This document shows, one piece after another, positions 17,885 through 26,462 of a stretch of 33,220 nt of DNA. The DNA lies in the NCBI GenBank assembly GCA_022361195.1, contig JAKSBJ010000137.1:1-33220 (forward strand), read 5' to 3'. Each line of letters opens with the position of its first letter. Position 1 is the first letter of the stretch. Both the position numbers and the translations under genes were made by a program. The notes beneath the pieces were generated by a model that did not search any database, was not told where the DNA came from, and saw nothing but the letters and a program-made list of their open reading frames with translations. This stretch comes from Flavobacteriales bacterium. Lineage in GTDB: Bacteria > Bacteroidota > Bacteroidia > Flavobacteriales_D > Crocinitomicaceae.

Positions 17885-19719
17885 GAGCCAAACTGAATTA
17901 TTTCCAACTGACGCGTATTCTTTAATAAACGCATCCAAAGTACTGAGCCATCTTGCAGGTGAAGGAACTCATTTCCATCTCTGTTAATAGGGCTGTCCGG
18001 CATTTTCCAGTCCTTAGGATCTTCATTTTCATAAATAGATTGTATGGTTTCTCCCTTGGTTTTTCGACGTCCTTTTTCGTCTAAATAAATGTATTTGTCA
18101 GACATTTCAACCTTAGAGGTGGCTTTACTGTATTTCACTTCAGTATAAACTAATAAAAGCATGTCATTGTGAACAGCTAGCTTAGGATTCACCTCTTCAA
18201 AATGTTTGGTTTTGGTGATTTGTTTACTCTCAATAGCTTCTCCATACTTGTTTACTGAAATTAAGAAAAGGTCATTCTTTCCACGATTGGAGGAGTATCC
18301 GTTCCCTGAATCATAATCTGTTTTTGCACCAGATTCCGTTTCCAATACCAAATAAATTTTGTCCTTGAAAAATACAGGCTCAGAGATATGACTGTCCATG
18401 ATGTAATTATCTCCGCCATTTCCTTTGAGCTTATAAAGCTCTTCATGGTAAAAAGAAACTGTGTCGGTAGAATCTTTTTCGAGTAAAATATTAATCTTGC
18501 TCATCGACAACCCACGTGGGAAATTGTCTCCCAAACTAAATAGGTAAACGTGCTCGTCATCAGCAATGGATTTTTGAGCAAAGCAGTGACTGACGTGCCA
18601 AAGATCTTTGTCAGCCTTTTTCTTCATTCCAGAAACGGTAGAGAAGGTCTTATAAGCTCCTGCTTGACCTACTTTCATATCCGAAAATTTACGTTCTGAG
18701 TTGGCGTAGACCAATCCCAAAGAATCTACTACCTCCAAGCAAACATTATCCCTCGAGTAAAAATCAAAAACCTGATTTCCTGGAAAGCGAAGTTTGAATT
18801 TATTGAAGACTCGATTAAAATAAAGTACCTCACAATTAGGATCATGTTTACTTAAAAACAAGCTTGGATAAATACCATAAGTCAATTTGTTGTATTCGGT
18901 TGAAGCTAAACTAAAGAATTGATCACCATAAGGAACAATGTCATGTACTACCTTGTCGAAAGAATAATGGTGTAAAATCTCCCATTTTGAATTTAACCTG
19001 AAAATTTCTGATCCGGTAGAGTGAGCAAAAGCTACGATGAGGTCTCCATTTTCGCACTGGGCTACTACCGGATTGTTAAAATCGTTTGATAAACCGACAG
19101 GAAGGTTAACCAGATGGTGTGAAACTTTATCCTTTAAATCTCCTGTTTGGCTTACTGCATCATGTTCCGGTATGACAAAGGGATCAATTTCTACCGTTTC
19201 AAGAAAGTTAATGAGTGAATCTTGCATGGCTACAAATCCAGGCCCGTTATAAGCTGATTTTAGGGAAGCAGTAAATTGAGTGGTTTTATTGAATTTATAG
19301 ATTACCGTAATTTTTCGGACCTTTCCTTTAGTTTCATTGGTGATTCCAAATAGTTTTCCCTTCAGTACAGGGTTTTCAATTTTCAAAAAAGCCTTTTCAT
19401 TATAGTATCCTTTTTCTTTTGCCTTTTTAAATCGAGGATAGGTACTTTCATGCCATTCATAAATGTCCTCTTTGGTGGTTTCCCTAAATTCAAATAAGCC
19501 ATTGGTATATCGAAAAGAGTAGGTATAATAGTAAGCGCTACTGTCATTTCTTAACCGATTCCAAGCATAAGAACTCAGCCCTCCTTGTGAGACGTTAACC
19601 TTGTTTCCTTTGGTAACCTCGGTAGGAAAATCAAGCGAAATAGTGGATAGTTTTATTCTGTGTGCATGTGATGTTGTACAAAGCAAAAAAATGCTGAAAA
19701 GGAAAACCAGTTTTTTCAT
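17881..19719 (-). CDS. Large secreted protein of unknown function
   Basis: A 612-residue protein with a clear signal peptide (MKKLVFLFSIFLLCTTSHA). The reading frame opens 6 codons earlier at 19737, but the ATG at 19719 gives the natural signal peptide and is preferred. The interior is rich in aromatic and beta-type residues with recurring short motifs of the form xLxVAFAHSTG..., resembling a repetitive beta-propeller, but no named family was recognised. It ends four bases into menB, tail-to-tail. No T9SS sorting tail is obvious at its C-terminus, so it may stay periplasmic or be outer-membrane-associated. Confidence 0.6.
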   Translation of the reverse strand: MKKLVFLFSIFLLCTTSHAHRIKLSTISLDFPTEVTKGNKVNVSQGGLSSYAWNRLRNDSSAYYYTYSFRYTNGLFEFRETTKEDIYEWHESTYPRFKKAKEKGYYNEKAFLKIENPVLKGKLFGITNETKGKVRKITVIYKFNKTTQFTASLKSAYNGPGFVAMQDSLINFLETVEIDPFVIPEHDAVSQTGDLKDKVSHHLVNLPVGLSNDFNNPVVAQCENGDLIVAFAHSTGSEIFRLNSKWEILHHYSFDKVVHDIVPYGDQFFSLASTEYNKLTYGIYPSLFLSKHDPNCEVLYFNRVFNKFKLRFPGNQVFDFYSRDNVCLEVVDSLGLVYANSERKFSDMKVGQAGAYKTFSTVSGMKKKADKDLWHVSHCFAQKSIADDEHVYLFSLGDNFPRGLSMSKINILLEKDSTDTVSFYHEELYKLKGNGGDNYIMDSHISEPVFFKDKIYLVLETESGAKTDYDSGNGYSSNRGKNDLFLISVNKYGEAIESKQITKTKHFEEVNPKLAVHNDMLLLVYTEVKYSKATSKVEMSDKYIYLDEKGRRKTKGETIQSIYENEDPKDWKMPDSPINRDGNEFLHLQDGSVLWMRLLKNTRQLEIIQFGS

Positions 19720-19819
19720 AGGCAGATAAAAATACAAAAGCCGTTCAAAATAATGTACTTAAAGAGCGTGATTTTGTATTTGGAAAAAATCATCTTTTTA
19801 TTGAACGCTTAGTAGTTGA

Positions 19820-19871
19820 GAGCATCAAAGGTTTTAGATTAACAAAAGGTTGATTGATGCTCGATTTTTTT
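19820..19871 (+). terminator. Plus-strand terminator-like hairpin without an obvious gene
   Basis: GAGCATCAA (19820-19828) pairs with TTGATGCTC (19854-19862) and is followed by GATTTTTTT. The T-run faces the plus direction, yet no plus-strand gene precedes it closer than menB, almost 2 kb away. It may end a small RNA starting in 19738-19820, or be chance. Confidence 0.4.
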
Positions 19872-19932
19872 GACACATTTATAACTGGCTTGGGCAATTT
19901 GAGAGGTAAGTGAAGTTAAACCGTAATCCAAT

Positions 19933-20505
19933 TCACAATCGTTTCATCCAATTTTTACCAAAGTGCTTTTCAAGATCAGCTCTGAGCAATGCATTTTTCG
20001 TTTCGAAATAGGTAGAAGCCATAAATTGAAAATGATGTTTATGAATCTTTGCTCGCTCATAAAAATCTGCCAGAAAATCCTCATCCCTATCATTTGTCAA
20101 AAAATACTTTAACAAAGGCAAACTAATGTCTCGGTAATGATGACGAGCATGCCAATATAAATTATGCTCTTTCGTCTCTCCAACTATTTGTTGCAACAAC
20201 TCGGCCGAAGCTTGGTTTGGAGCATCATCATCGGCTGCAATGTACATTACATCTCCTGTCCAGTTTTTGATGTCTTCAGTAATTATTTGACTACTCAAGT
20301 CGATAGAATAGAAGAGTAGTTGTAAAGCATATCGATGAAGACCATGAAACAAAGCATAGCGTTTATTACCATCTCCAAATTGTGCTGGATCTAGAAATTC
20401 CTTTTTGGTTGGATTAACGAATAAGTGGTAAGCTCCCATTTTTTTTGAATTGAAACTAAGATAAGGATTGTGATGAATTTTTAGGTTTTCACCCAATACG
20501 AGCAT
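19933..20505 (-). CDS. Conserved protein of unknown function
   Basis: A 190-residue soluble protein without signal or membrane segments. The segment KMGAYHLFVNPTKKEFLDPAQFGDG followed later by NWTGDVMYIAADDDAPN resembles a widespread bacterial family of the form xYYLIVNxxKxEYLxPxxFGDGxK...WxGDxIVIxGDY (recognised from memory; unnamed). The C-terminal half (~105-190) is helical, and rich in His and aromatic residues. The start is ATG 20505. It is divergent from the T9SS cargo gene with 92 bp between. Role unknown; related proteins in other bacteria sometimes lie near contact-dependent or immunity loci, so an immunity-like role cannot be excluded. Confidence 0.6.
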   Translation of the reverse strand: MLVLGENLKIHHNPYLSFNSKKMGAYHLFVNPTKKEFLDPAQFGDGNKRYALFHGLHRYALQLLFYSIDLSSQIITEDIKNWTGDVMYIAADDDAPNQASAELLQQIVGETKEHNLYWHARHHYRDISLPLLKYFLTNDRDEDFLADFYERAKIHKHHFQFMASTYFETKNALLRADLEKHFGKNWMKRL

Positions 20506-20597
20506 TTCGTTAAGCCATATAGTCGCTTCGTAAAGCAGGTCTTTTATTCATTTACTTGATAGTCGTTCTTTGCGTTGAAATGTGAAAAAATGAAAAT

Positions 20598-22520
20598 ATG
20601 AAGATGAACAAAATGATTTTAACACTTGCATTGGGTACAAATTTGGTAGCTAATGCTCAAGAGTTTAATTCAGTTTACAATTCAGGTGCAAGTTACAACG
20701 ATGAGGCTTGGGCATTTGATGTGGATGATGAGGGAAACATGATTACTGCTGGGACATTTTTTGTAGATACCGATATGGACCCAGGGCCAGATGATTACGA
20801 ATTACTTTCTGTGGATTATTCGCGAGATATTTTTGTCCAAAAATTAGATGAAGAAGGTAATTTTATTTGGGCTAAGTCATTTGGAGGGGCTGATGATGAA
20901 TCCGTAAAAGATATCCATCTTGCCGCTGATGGAGCCATTTATGTAACAGGACATTTTAGTGGAACATGCGATTTTGATCCAGGGCCAGGTGTCTTTGACT
21001 TAACGGCTGTTGGTTTTAATGATGGATTTACCGTGAAATTGGATTCTGATGGCGAATTAGTTTGGGCAGTATCCATGGGAGGTGATTTCGGAGATGAAGC
21101 AAAAAGTGTCACAACTGATTCGGAAGGAAATGTATACACAACTGGAGTTTTTGTTTATGATACAGTTGATTTTGATCCGGGGCCAGGAATTAGTGAATTA
21201 ATATCTTCCGATCGGGCAATCTTTATTCAAAAATTAGATTCTGATGGGAACTTTGAGTGGGCTAAAAAGCTAGAGAGTACTATCTGGACAACTCCAGTTG
21301 AAATGAAGTTTGATGAGGTAGGGAACTTCTATTTATGCGGTGGATTTAGAGGTGAATGTGATTTTGATTTAGGGGCCGGAGAAGCAATTTTAACTGAAGA
21401 ACCAGGAGGTGCCGGATGGGATGGATTTGTTTTAAAGATGAACTCGGACTTTGAATACCAATGGGCAAGACAAATTCCAGGACAACTAGAATCTATTTGT
21501 AATGATGTTGATATTGACAAGGATGGAAATGTCGTGGTGCTGGGAAGTTATATAGGTGATACTGATTTGAATCCTGGAGATGGCGAACTGTTGGTGACAA
21601 CAGATACCGAAGACTGGGTTAGGCATATGTATTTGATCAAACTAAATGAAAATGGTGAATATGTTTGGGCAAAGCCATTTGAAGCAACAGAATTCTTTTC
21701 TCCTCAAGCTTTAGCTATAGATCATAGTGGTAATTCATTTATTACTGGTTTTTTTGGAGGTGAAGCAGATTTTGATCCATCGGCGGCAGTTGAAAGTGCT
21801 TTTAATGCTGTAGGTAGAGATGGGTTTGTTTTAAGAATCAATAAAGAAGGAGATTATGTCTTTCACCAACATATTGATAGCCCTTTTTTCGCGGAGGGTA
21901 ATGATATTCATGTTGATTTAGCAGGAAAAATATATGCTGTCGGGTCATTTAATGCGACGGTAGATTTTGACCCATCGGCAGATGTTGCTGAGGAAACGGC
22001 AATCAATAAAAATGGATACCTCTTAATATTGGATTCTGAATGTGGGGTGACGAGTACCATTAGCAGAGATGGGGCTCAATTAATGGCTGATACAGATGGT
22101 CTAAACTATCAGTGGATTAATTGTGCCGATAATAGTTTTATTGAGGGGGAGACGAACCAAACATTTACTCCTGCCGAAAATGGAGATTACGCGTGTATTA
22201 TCGACAATGGAGAATGTCATGTGATTTCTGATTGTATTACCATGGGGGACGTTAGTTTGTTAAACAATTTAAGCGACGGAATAAAATTATACCCAAATCC
22301 CTTTAACGAAAGCACAACTTTAGAGTTTGAAAAAGGAGGGAATGGAAATGAAATTGTGATCATTTATGACCTTTTAGGAAATAAGGTTTATGAAGAAGAT
22401 ATGACAAGCAATAAGCTTGTAATTGAGAAAAATAACTTAAGTACAGGAATGTACCATTTGATGGTCTTTGATAAGCTTACAACTACATCTGTATTCAGCA
22501 CTAAACTTTTGGTTGAATAA
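20598..22520 (+). CDS. T9SS-exported beta-propeller-like protein
   Basis: A 640-residue secreted protein. It has a signal peptide (1-20), seven SBBP-like repeats, an Ig/PKD-like module (CGVTSTISRDGAQL to ~560) and a type IX secretion C-terminal sorting domain of type A (LYPNPFNESTTLEFE near 564-578, closing with the usual beta-sandwich). The repeats are marked by a (D/N)xDPxxx motif: DMDPGPD, DFDPGPG (twice), DFDLGAG, DLNPGDG, DFDPSAA and DFDPSAD. Such cargo is exported through the outer membrane and attached to the surface. It is followed by a strong terminator (22540-22581) and then the sensor kinase gene. Confidence 0.85.
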   Translation: MKMNKMILTLALGTNLVANAQEFNSVYNSGASYNDEAWAFDVDDEGNMITAGTFFVDTDMDPGPDDYELLSVDYSRDIFVQKLDEEGNFIWAKSFGGADDESVKDIHLAADGAIYVTGHFSGTCDFDPGPGVFDLTAVGFNDGFTVKLDSDGELVWAVSMGGDFGDEAKSVTTDSEGNVYTTGVFVYDTVDFDPGPGISELISSDRAIFIQKLDSDGNFEWAKKLESTIWTTPVEMKFDEVGNFYLCGGFRGECDFDLGAGEAILTEEPGGAGWDGFVLKMNSDFEYQWARQIPGQLESICNDVDIDKDGNVVVLGSYIGDTDLNPGDGELLVTTDTEDWVRHMYLIKLNENGEYVWAKPFEATEFFSPQALAIDHSGNSFITGFFGGEADFDPSAAVESAFNAVGRDGFVLRINKEGDYVFHQHIDSPFFAEGNDIHVDLAGKIYAVGSFNATVDFDPSADVAEETAINKNGYLLILDSECGVTSTISRDGAQLMADTDGLNYQWINCADNSFIEGETNQTFTPAENGDYACIIDNGECHVISDCITMGDVSLLNNLSDGIKLYPNPFNESTTLEFEKGGNGNEIVIIYDLLGNKVYEEDMTSNKLVIEKNNLSTGMYHLMVFDKLTTTSVFSTKLLVE

Positions 22521-22539
22521 TGTGAAGGGAAGGTTAGGA

Positions 22540-22581
22540 AAAATGAAGTCTTGTGTCATGCAGGGCTTCATTTTCTTTTTT
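22540..22581 (+). terminator. Rho-independent terminator of the T9SS cargo gene
   Basis: AAAATGAAGTCTTG (22540-22553) pairs with CAGGGCTTCATTTT (22561-22574), a 14-bp stem with two wobble pairs, and is followed by CTTTTTT. It lies 20 bases past the stop codon. Confidence 0.8.
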
Positions 22582-22637
22582 AATGATAAACGTTTGATCC
22601 TTTCTGCACCATCATTTAGTTTAGTAAATTTAACCAG

Positions 22638-25529
22638 ATGAGATTCGTACTCTGCATAGCGATACTTCTTTGCAATTTTTTGATCCTGGCTCAGGATCCT
22701 AATTTCTTTACAATCGGAAAAGAAGAGCTATCAACAGCCAAAATTTATACCTTTTTGGAGGCAGAAGATGGAAGCTTGTATGCTGGAACAGATCAAGGAC
22801 TTTATCGCTATAGAAATGGAAAATTCAATCAAATAAAAGCAGCTGAAAACCAGCAGGGAGATGCTGTATTTAATTTAGTAGAAGACCATCTTGGTAATGT
22901 GTTTTGCTGCAATTTTGGAGGGCAAGTATTCAAAGTAGTCAATGAATCACTAGAGGTTTTTGTTGAAATTCCCGAAGATAAACTAGAGTCACTTACCTAC
23001 ATTGAGTTTGATGCGAATAACAATCTCATAGTAGCCTCAGATTATTGTTATAGAGTTCAAGAAGGCGAATGGGAACAATTGCCTATGGATGGAAAATCTA
23101 CTGTAACATGCTTGAAAAAAATGCCTGATGGCACCCTTATCTATGCAGGCTATACTCAGGAAGACATCTTTTACAGAATTGAAACTTCCGGTAAAGTAAC
23201 CAAAGTAAACCCAAAGAAAGATTTGAACATTGATGTTTCAGGATATTGGCTTCAGGATGTGATTACTGTTGGAGATGAAACCGTAATGATCCTTGCTAAG
23301 GATCCCAATCGAACTTATCAATTGGCCATTGGAGGTAAAAATGCTCGATTTGAAACATGGCAAACTAAAAGCATAAAGCCAGAGCTAATTTATATCTCAG
23401 AAAATGAGTTTTGGATCAGAACGGCCCGTTTAGAGGTTTATCAGTGCATTTTTGATGAAAAGGGTAATATTCATTATCAAACATTTTTTGAGGATGAATT
23501 GCTATCTACAGTGACTAAAGGAATGTATGGGGAGTACTATTTTGGAACCTTTGGAAATGGTGTTAGAGTAGTGGAGGATTTGGATGTTCTTGACTATTAT
23601 GATGACTTCTCAAAGGAGAATTATACGAGTATTTTGTATTCTCCCGATTTAGGAATTCTCCGAAGTACAAGAAATGGTTTAGTGCTGAAAGGATATGGAA
23701 TGGAGAATACAGAGATAATTCAGGTAGAAAATGGATCAATTGATAAATTATTTCTTACCAATGAACTAAAAATTGCCCCTTACAGTTCGGGCTATGTTAC
23801 ATCAATATTTAATATAGAAAAGGGAAATGAAATTGGGAGCTTAAAAGATGTTGAATGCGTGGATAGTCACACTGTTTTATTGGCTTCGGCAACTGGACTT
23901 TTTATTGAAGGAAATCATCCCGAAGGATTTAATTATCGAGTGATCTCTGAGGAATTGGCTGTTTTTACAGATCTGAAGGAAAGGTGTAGAAGTGTTGAAT
24001 TTGATTCTGAAAATCAGATATTATATGTTGCTACATATGGGGAGTTGTTGATGGTAAAACCACATGAGTCTCCAAAGCAACTTAAGCTGAATGATGAGGC
24101 TGTAGTGGCTTACTCTCTTGAATTTTCAAAGGGATGTTTGTGGGTAGCGACTTCCAAATTTGGTGTATTGATGTTCAAAGATGGAGATTTGAAGCTCCAA
24201 TTTACGGAGGAAGACGGACTCAAAAGTAATCTGGTACGTAAACTGATAGTTAAGGATGATCGAGTCTATATTCAATCTGGAAGTGCGTTGCAAATCTTAG
24301 ATTTAAATAATCACATCATTCAACAAATAGGTCGGGCAGAGGGAATGAATGAAACCTCTGTGAAAGATTTTGATGTTGGTGATAGTCACCTTTGGGTATT
24401 GTTTAGGGATAAGATACGTTCTTTTAGTACAGCTGATTTGAAGGAGAAAAAAGCTGCTCTTGAATTTGCGGTCGATTCGGTAATGATTGGAGATAAAACC
24501 TTTGTTAATTCGCTTGTTAGTGTTCCTTACGATAAAGATGGTTTATTCATTCATTATCATTACAACAGTGTTCTTTTTGAGTCAGAAGCTTTTATGCAAT
24601 ATCGAATTGCTTCTGTGAACGAAAAATGGACCGAAGAACCAGCGATTAATGGCATTGTCAATTTGGGGTCTGTTCCAAGTGGGAAAAATAAGGTAGAATT
24701 ACGTCTCCGTTATCGCGATCAGTACGGAGATTCTAAGTTTATTGAAATTAATAAAAGTCAACCTTTTTGGGGGACCTGGTGGTTTAATGGCATTATCTTT
24801 TGCTTTATCATCGTTATCGGAGTCCTTATTTATCGCTTCAGAATAAAAAGACTGAAAAAGAAAAACGAAGAACTGATTCAGCAACAACGAATTAAAAGTG
24901 AGTTGGCTGAGAGTCAGCTAAGAGCTTTACGTTCGCAAATGAATCCGCATTTTATCTTTAATTCGCTTAATGCCATTCAGGATTTGGTGTTGGATGAAGA
25001 TACAGACGGATCTTATGATTATATCAGCATGTTTGCTAAGCTGGTGCGTAACATTCTCAACTATTCCAATCAGGATTACATCTACATAAATGATGAGATT
25101 AAGTTTTTGGAGACTTATCTCACACTTGAAAAATTGCGATTCAAGGATGAGTTTGAATATGAGATAACTTATGAAAATGGTCGTGATGTTAAGATACCGT
25201 CCCTCTTATTACAGCCTTTTGTGGAGAATGCGCTAATTCATGGTTTGATGCATAAAGCTGGTACAAAAAAATTAAGTATTCATTTTTATCTTAATGAAAC
25301 ACTTACTTGCGAAATAATTGACAATGGAATTGGTCGAAAAAAATCCGGAGAAATTAATGAACGGAGAGGGGGACATGTCTCATTTGCGTTGAAAGCAGTT
25401 GAAGAGCGTCTCAAAATTTTGAATAGTGAAAACCAAAATGGAGAGTACGAAATTTTTGATATTATGGAAGGAGGTGAGGTTATGGGAACAAGAGTGTTTT
25501 TAATCATCCCTTATACCGATGACCATTAA
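22638..25529 (+). CDS. LytS-like sensor histidine kinase with propeller sensor
   Basis: A 963-residue sensor of the Bacteroidota type: a signal peptide (1-19), a long extracytoplasmic part with two-component-regulator-propeller (Reg_prop) blades (recurrent LYAGTDQGLYRYRNGKF / GLWVATxKFGVLMFKDGDL style), and a Y_Y_Y-like module (~650-710). A single transmembrane segment (~715-735) and a coiled linker lead to a His_kinase (LytS/YpdA) domain with QMNPHFIFNSLNAIQ (phosphoacceptor His771). The HATPase part has LQPFVENALIHGLMHKAG and IDNGIGRKKS. It is 25 bp upstream of the LytTR response regulator, clearly its partner. Confidence 0.9.
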   Translation: MRFVLCIAILLCNFLILAQDPNFFTIGKEELSTAKIYTFLEAEDGSLYAGTDQGLYRYRNGKFNQIKAAENQQGDAVFNLVEDHLGNVFCCNFGGQVFKVVNESLEVFVEIPEDKLESLTYIEFDANNNLIVASDYCYRVQEGEWEQLPMDGKSTVTCLKKMPDGTLIYAGYTQEDIFYRIETSGKVTKVNPKKDLNIDVSGYWLQDVITVGDETVMILAKDPNRTYQLAIGGKNARFETWQTKSIKPELIYISENEFWIRTARLEVYQCIFDEKGNIHYQTFFEDELLSTVTKGMYGEYYFGTFGNGVRVVEDLDVLDYYDDFSKENYTSILYSPDLGILRSTRNGLVLKGYGMENTEIIQVENGSIDKLFLTNELKIAPYSSGYVTSIFNIEKGNEIGSLKDVECVDSHTVLLASATGLFIEGNHPEGFNYRVISEELAVFTDLKERCRSVEFDSENQILYVATYGELLMVKPHESPKQLKLNDEAVVAYSLEFSKGCLWVATSKFGVLMFKDGDLKLQFTEEDGLKSNLVRKLIVKDDRVYIQSGSALQILDLNNHIIQQIGRAEGMNETSVKDFDVGDSHLWVLFRDKIRSFSTADLKEKKAALEFAVDSVMIGDKTFVNSLVSVPYDKDGLFIHYHYNSVLFESEAFMQYRIASVNEKWTEEPAINGIVNLGSVPSGKNKVELRLRYRDQYGDSKFIEINKSQPFWGTWWFNGIIFCFIIVIGVLIYRFRIKRLKKKNEELIQQQRIKSELAESQLRALRSQMNPHFIFNSLNAIQDLVLDEDTDGSYDYISMFAKLVRNILNYSNQDYIYINDEIKFLETYLTLEKLRFKDEFEYEITYENGRDVKIPSLLLQPFVENALIHGLMHKAGTKKLSIHFYLNETLTCEIIDNGIGRKKSGEINERRGGHVSFALKAVEERLKILNSENQNGEYEIFDIMEGGEVMGTRVFLIIPYTDDH

Positions 25530-25554
25530 ATTTATGAATTGATTCAGAGAAACA

Positions 25555-26310
25555 ATGAAGGAAATAACCGCCATATTGGTAGATGATGAAGAGCGAGCCA
25601 GAAACGTACTTCGGAAATTACTGGGACGATTGGATACACCAATTAATTTGTTGGCAGAATGTTCGGATGTTCCAGAAGCTGTTGAGGCAATAAATAAACA
25701 TCAACCAAATGTTGTTTTTTTGGACATTCAAATGCCCAATTATGCAGGGTATGAACTAATCAATTTCTTTGATGAGATCGATTTCAAAATCATTTTTGTT
25801 ACCGCTTACGATGAATACGCTATTCGGGCATTTCAATTAAGTTCGGTAGATTATTTAGTGAAACCGGTAGAACGAATCCGCCTGCAAGAAGCAGTTGAAA
25901 AATTACGTCACCAAATGGACCTGGAGCGAATTTCCGTAGAATACAATATTCTAATGGATAATATGAAAAAGGAAACGACCCAAAAAATGATTATCCCAGA
26001 ACAGCATAAAAAGCATGTGGTTGAGGTTTCTGATATTATCGCTATTGAAGGTTTTGGTGCGTATAGCTGCGTTTATTTAAGCAATGAGCGAAAAATTACC
26101 GTAAGTAAGAATCTCAAGTATTTTGAAACAAATTTGGAAGGATCAACCTTTTTATTCCGTACTCAAAAATCATGGATAGTAAATCTAAATCACATTTCTG
26201 AATACGCACCAAATCATCTTAAATTGAATATGGTGAATGGAATAGTTGCTAAAGTCTCAAAAAACAAAGTCACTGAATTAAAACAGCTGTTAGAGGATAT
26301 GGCCTTGTAA
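25555..26310 (+). CDS. LytTR-family response regulator
   Basis: A 251-residue response regulator. The receiver domain (1-120) shows the acidic pair DDEE (10-13), the phospho-acceptor Asp57 in VFLDIQMPNYAGYEL, and the Lys in YLVKPVERIRLQEA. The LytTR DNA-binding domain (~145-250) begins near KKHVVEVSDIIAIEG and contains TVSKNLKYFETNL and RTQKSWIVNLNHIS. LytTR domains bind short imperfect direct repeats; none was identified upstream of the T9SS cargo gene or of the kinase gene. It forms a two-gene unit with the kinase (25-bp gap) and is followed by a strong bidirectional terminator. Confidence 0.92.
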   Translation: MKEITAILVDDEERARNVLRKLLGRLDTPINLLAECSDVPEAVEAINKHQPNVVFLDIQMPNYAGYELINFFDEIDFKIIFVTAYDEYAIRAFQLSSVDYLVKPVERIRLQEAVEKLRHQMDLERISVEYNILMDNMKKETTQKMIIPEQHKKHVVEVSDIIAIEGFGAYSCVYLSNERKITVSKNLKYFETNLEGSTFLFRTQKSWIVNLNHISEYAPNHLKLNMVNGIVAKVSKNKVTELKQLLEDMAL

Positions 26311-26361
26311 GGGGACAAGCTCAATAAATATTTTTCAAGAGACTAAAAAAATATTAGTTCT

Positions 26362-26400
26362 AAAAAGAGAAGAGCACTACTTAAGCGCTCTTCTCTTTTT
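26362..26400. terminator. Bidirectional terminator
   Basis: A perfect 14-bp stem (AAAAAGAGAAGAGC at 26362-26375, GCTCTTCTCTTTTT at 26387-26400) around an 11-nt loop, with T-runs on both strands. It can end both the kinase/regulator operon (plus) and the Gly-rich protein gene (minus), whose stop codons face each other. Confidence 0.85.
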
Positions 26401-26462
26401 CTATTCCCAAACTAAAATACTACGGACTAAAGATGAATTAAGGATTAGAAGTAAGTAGTCTG

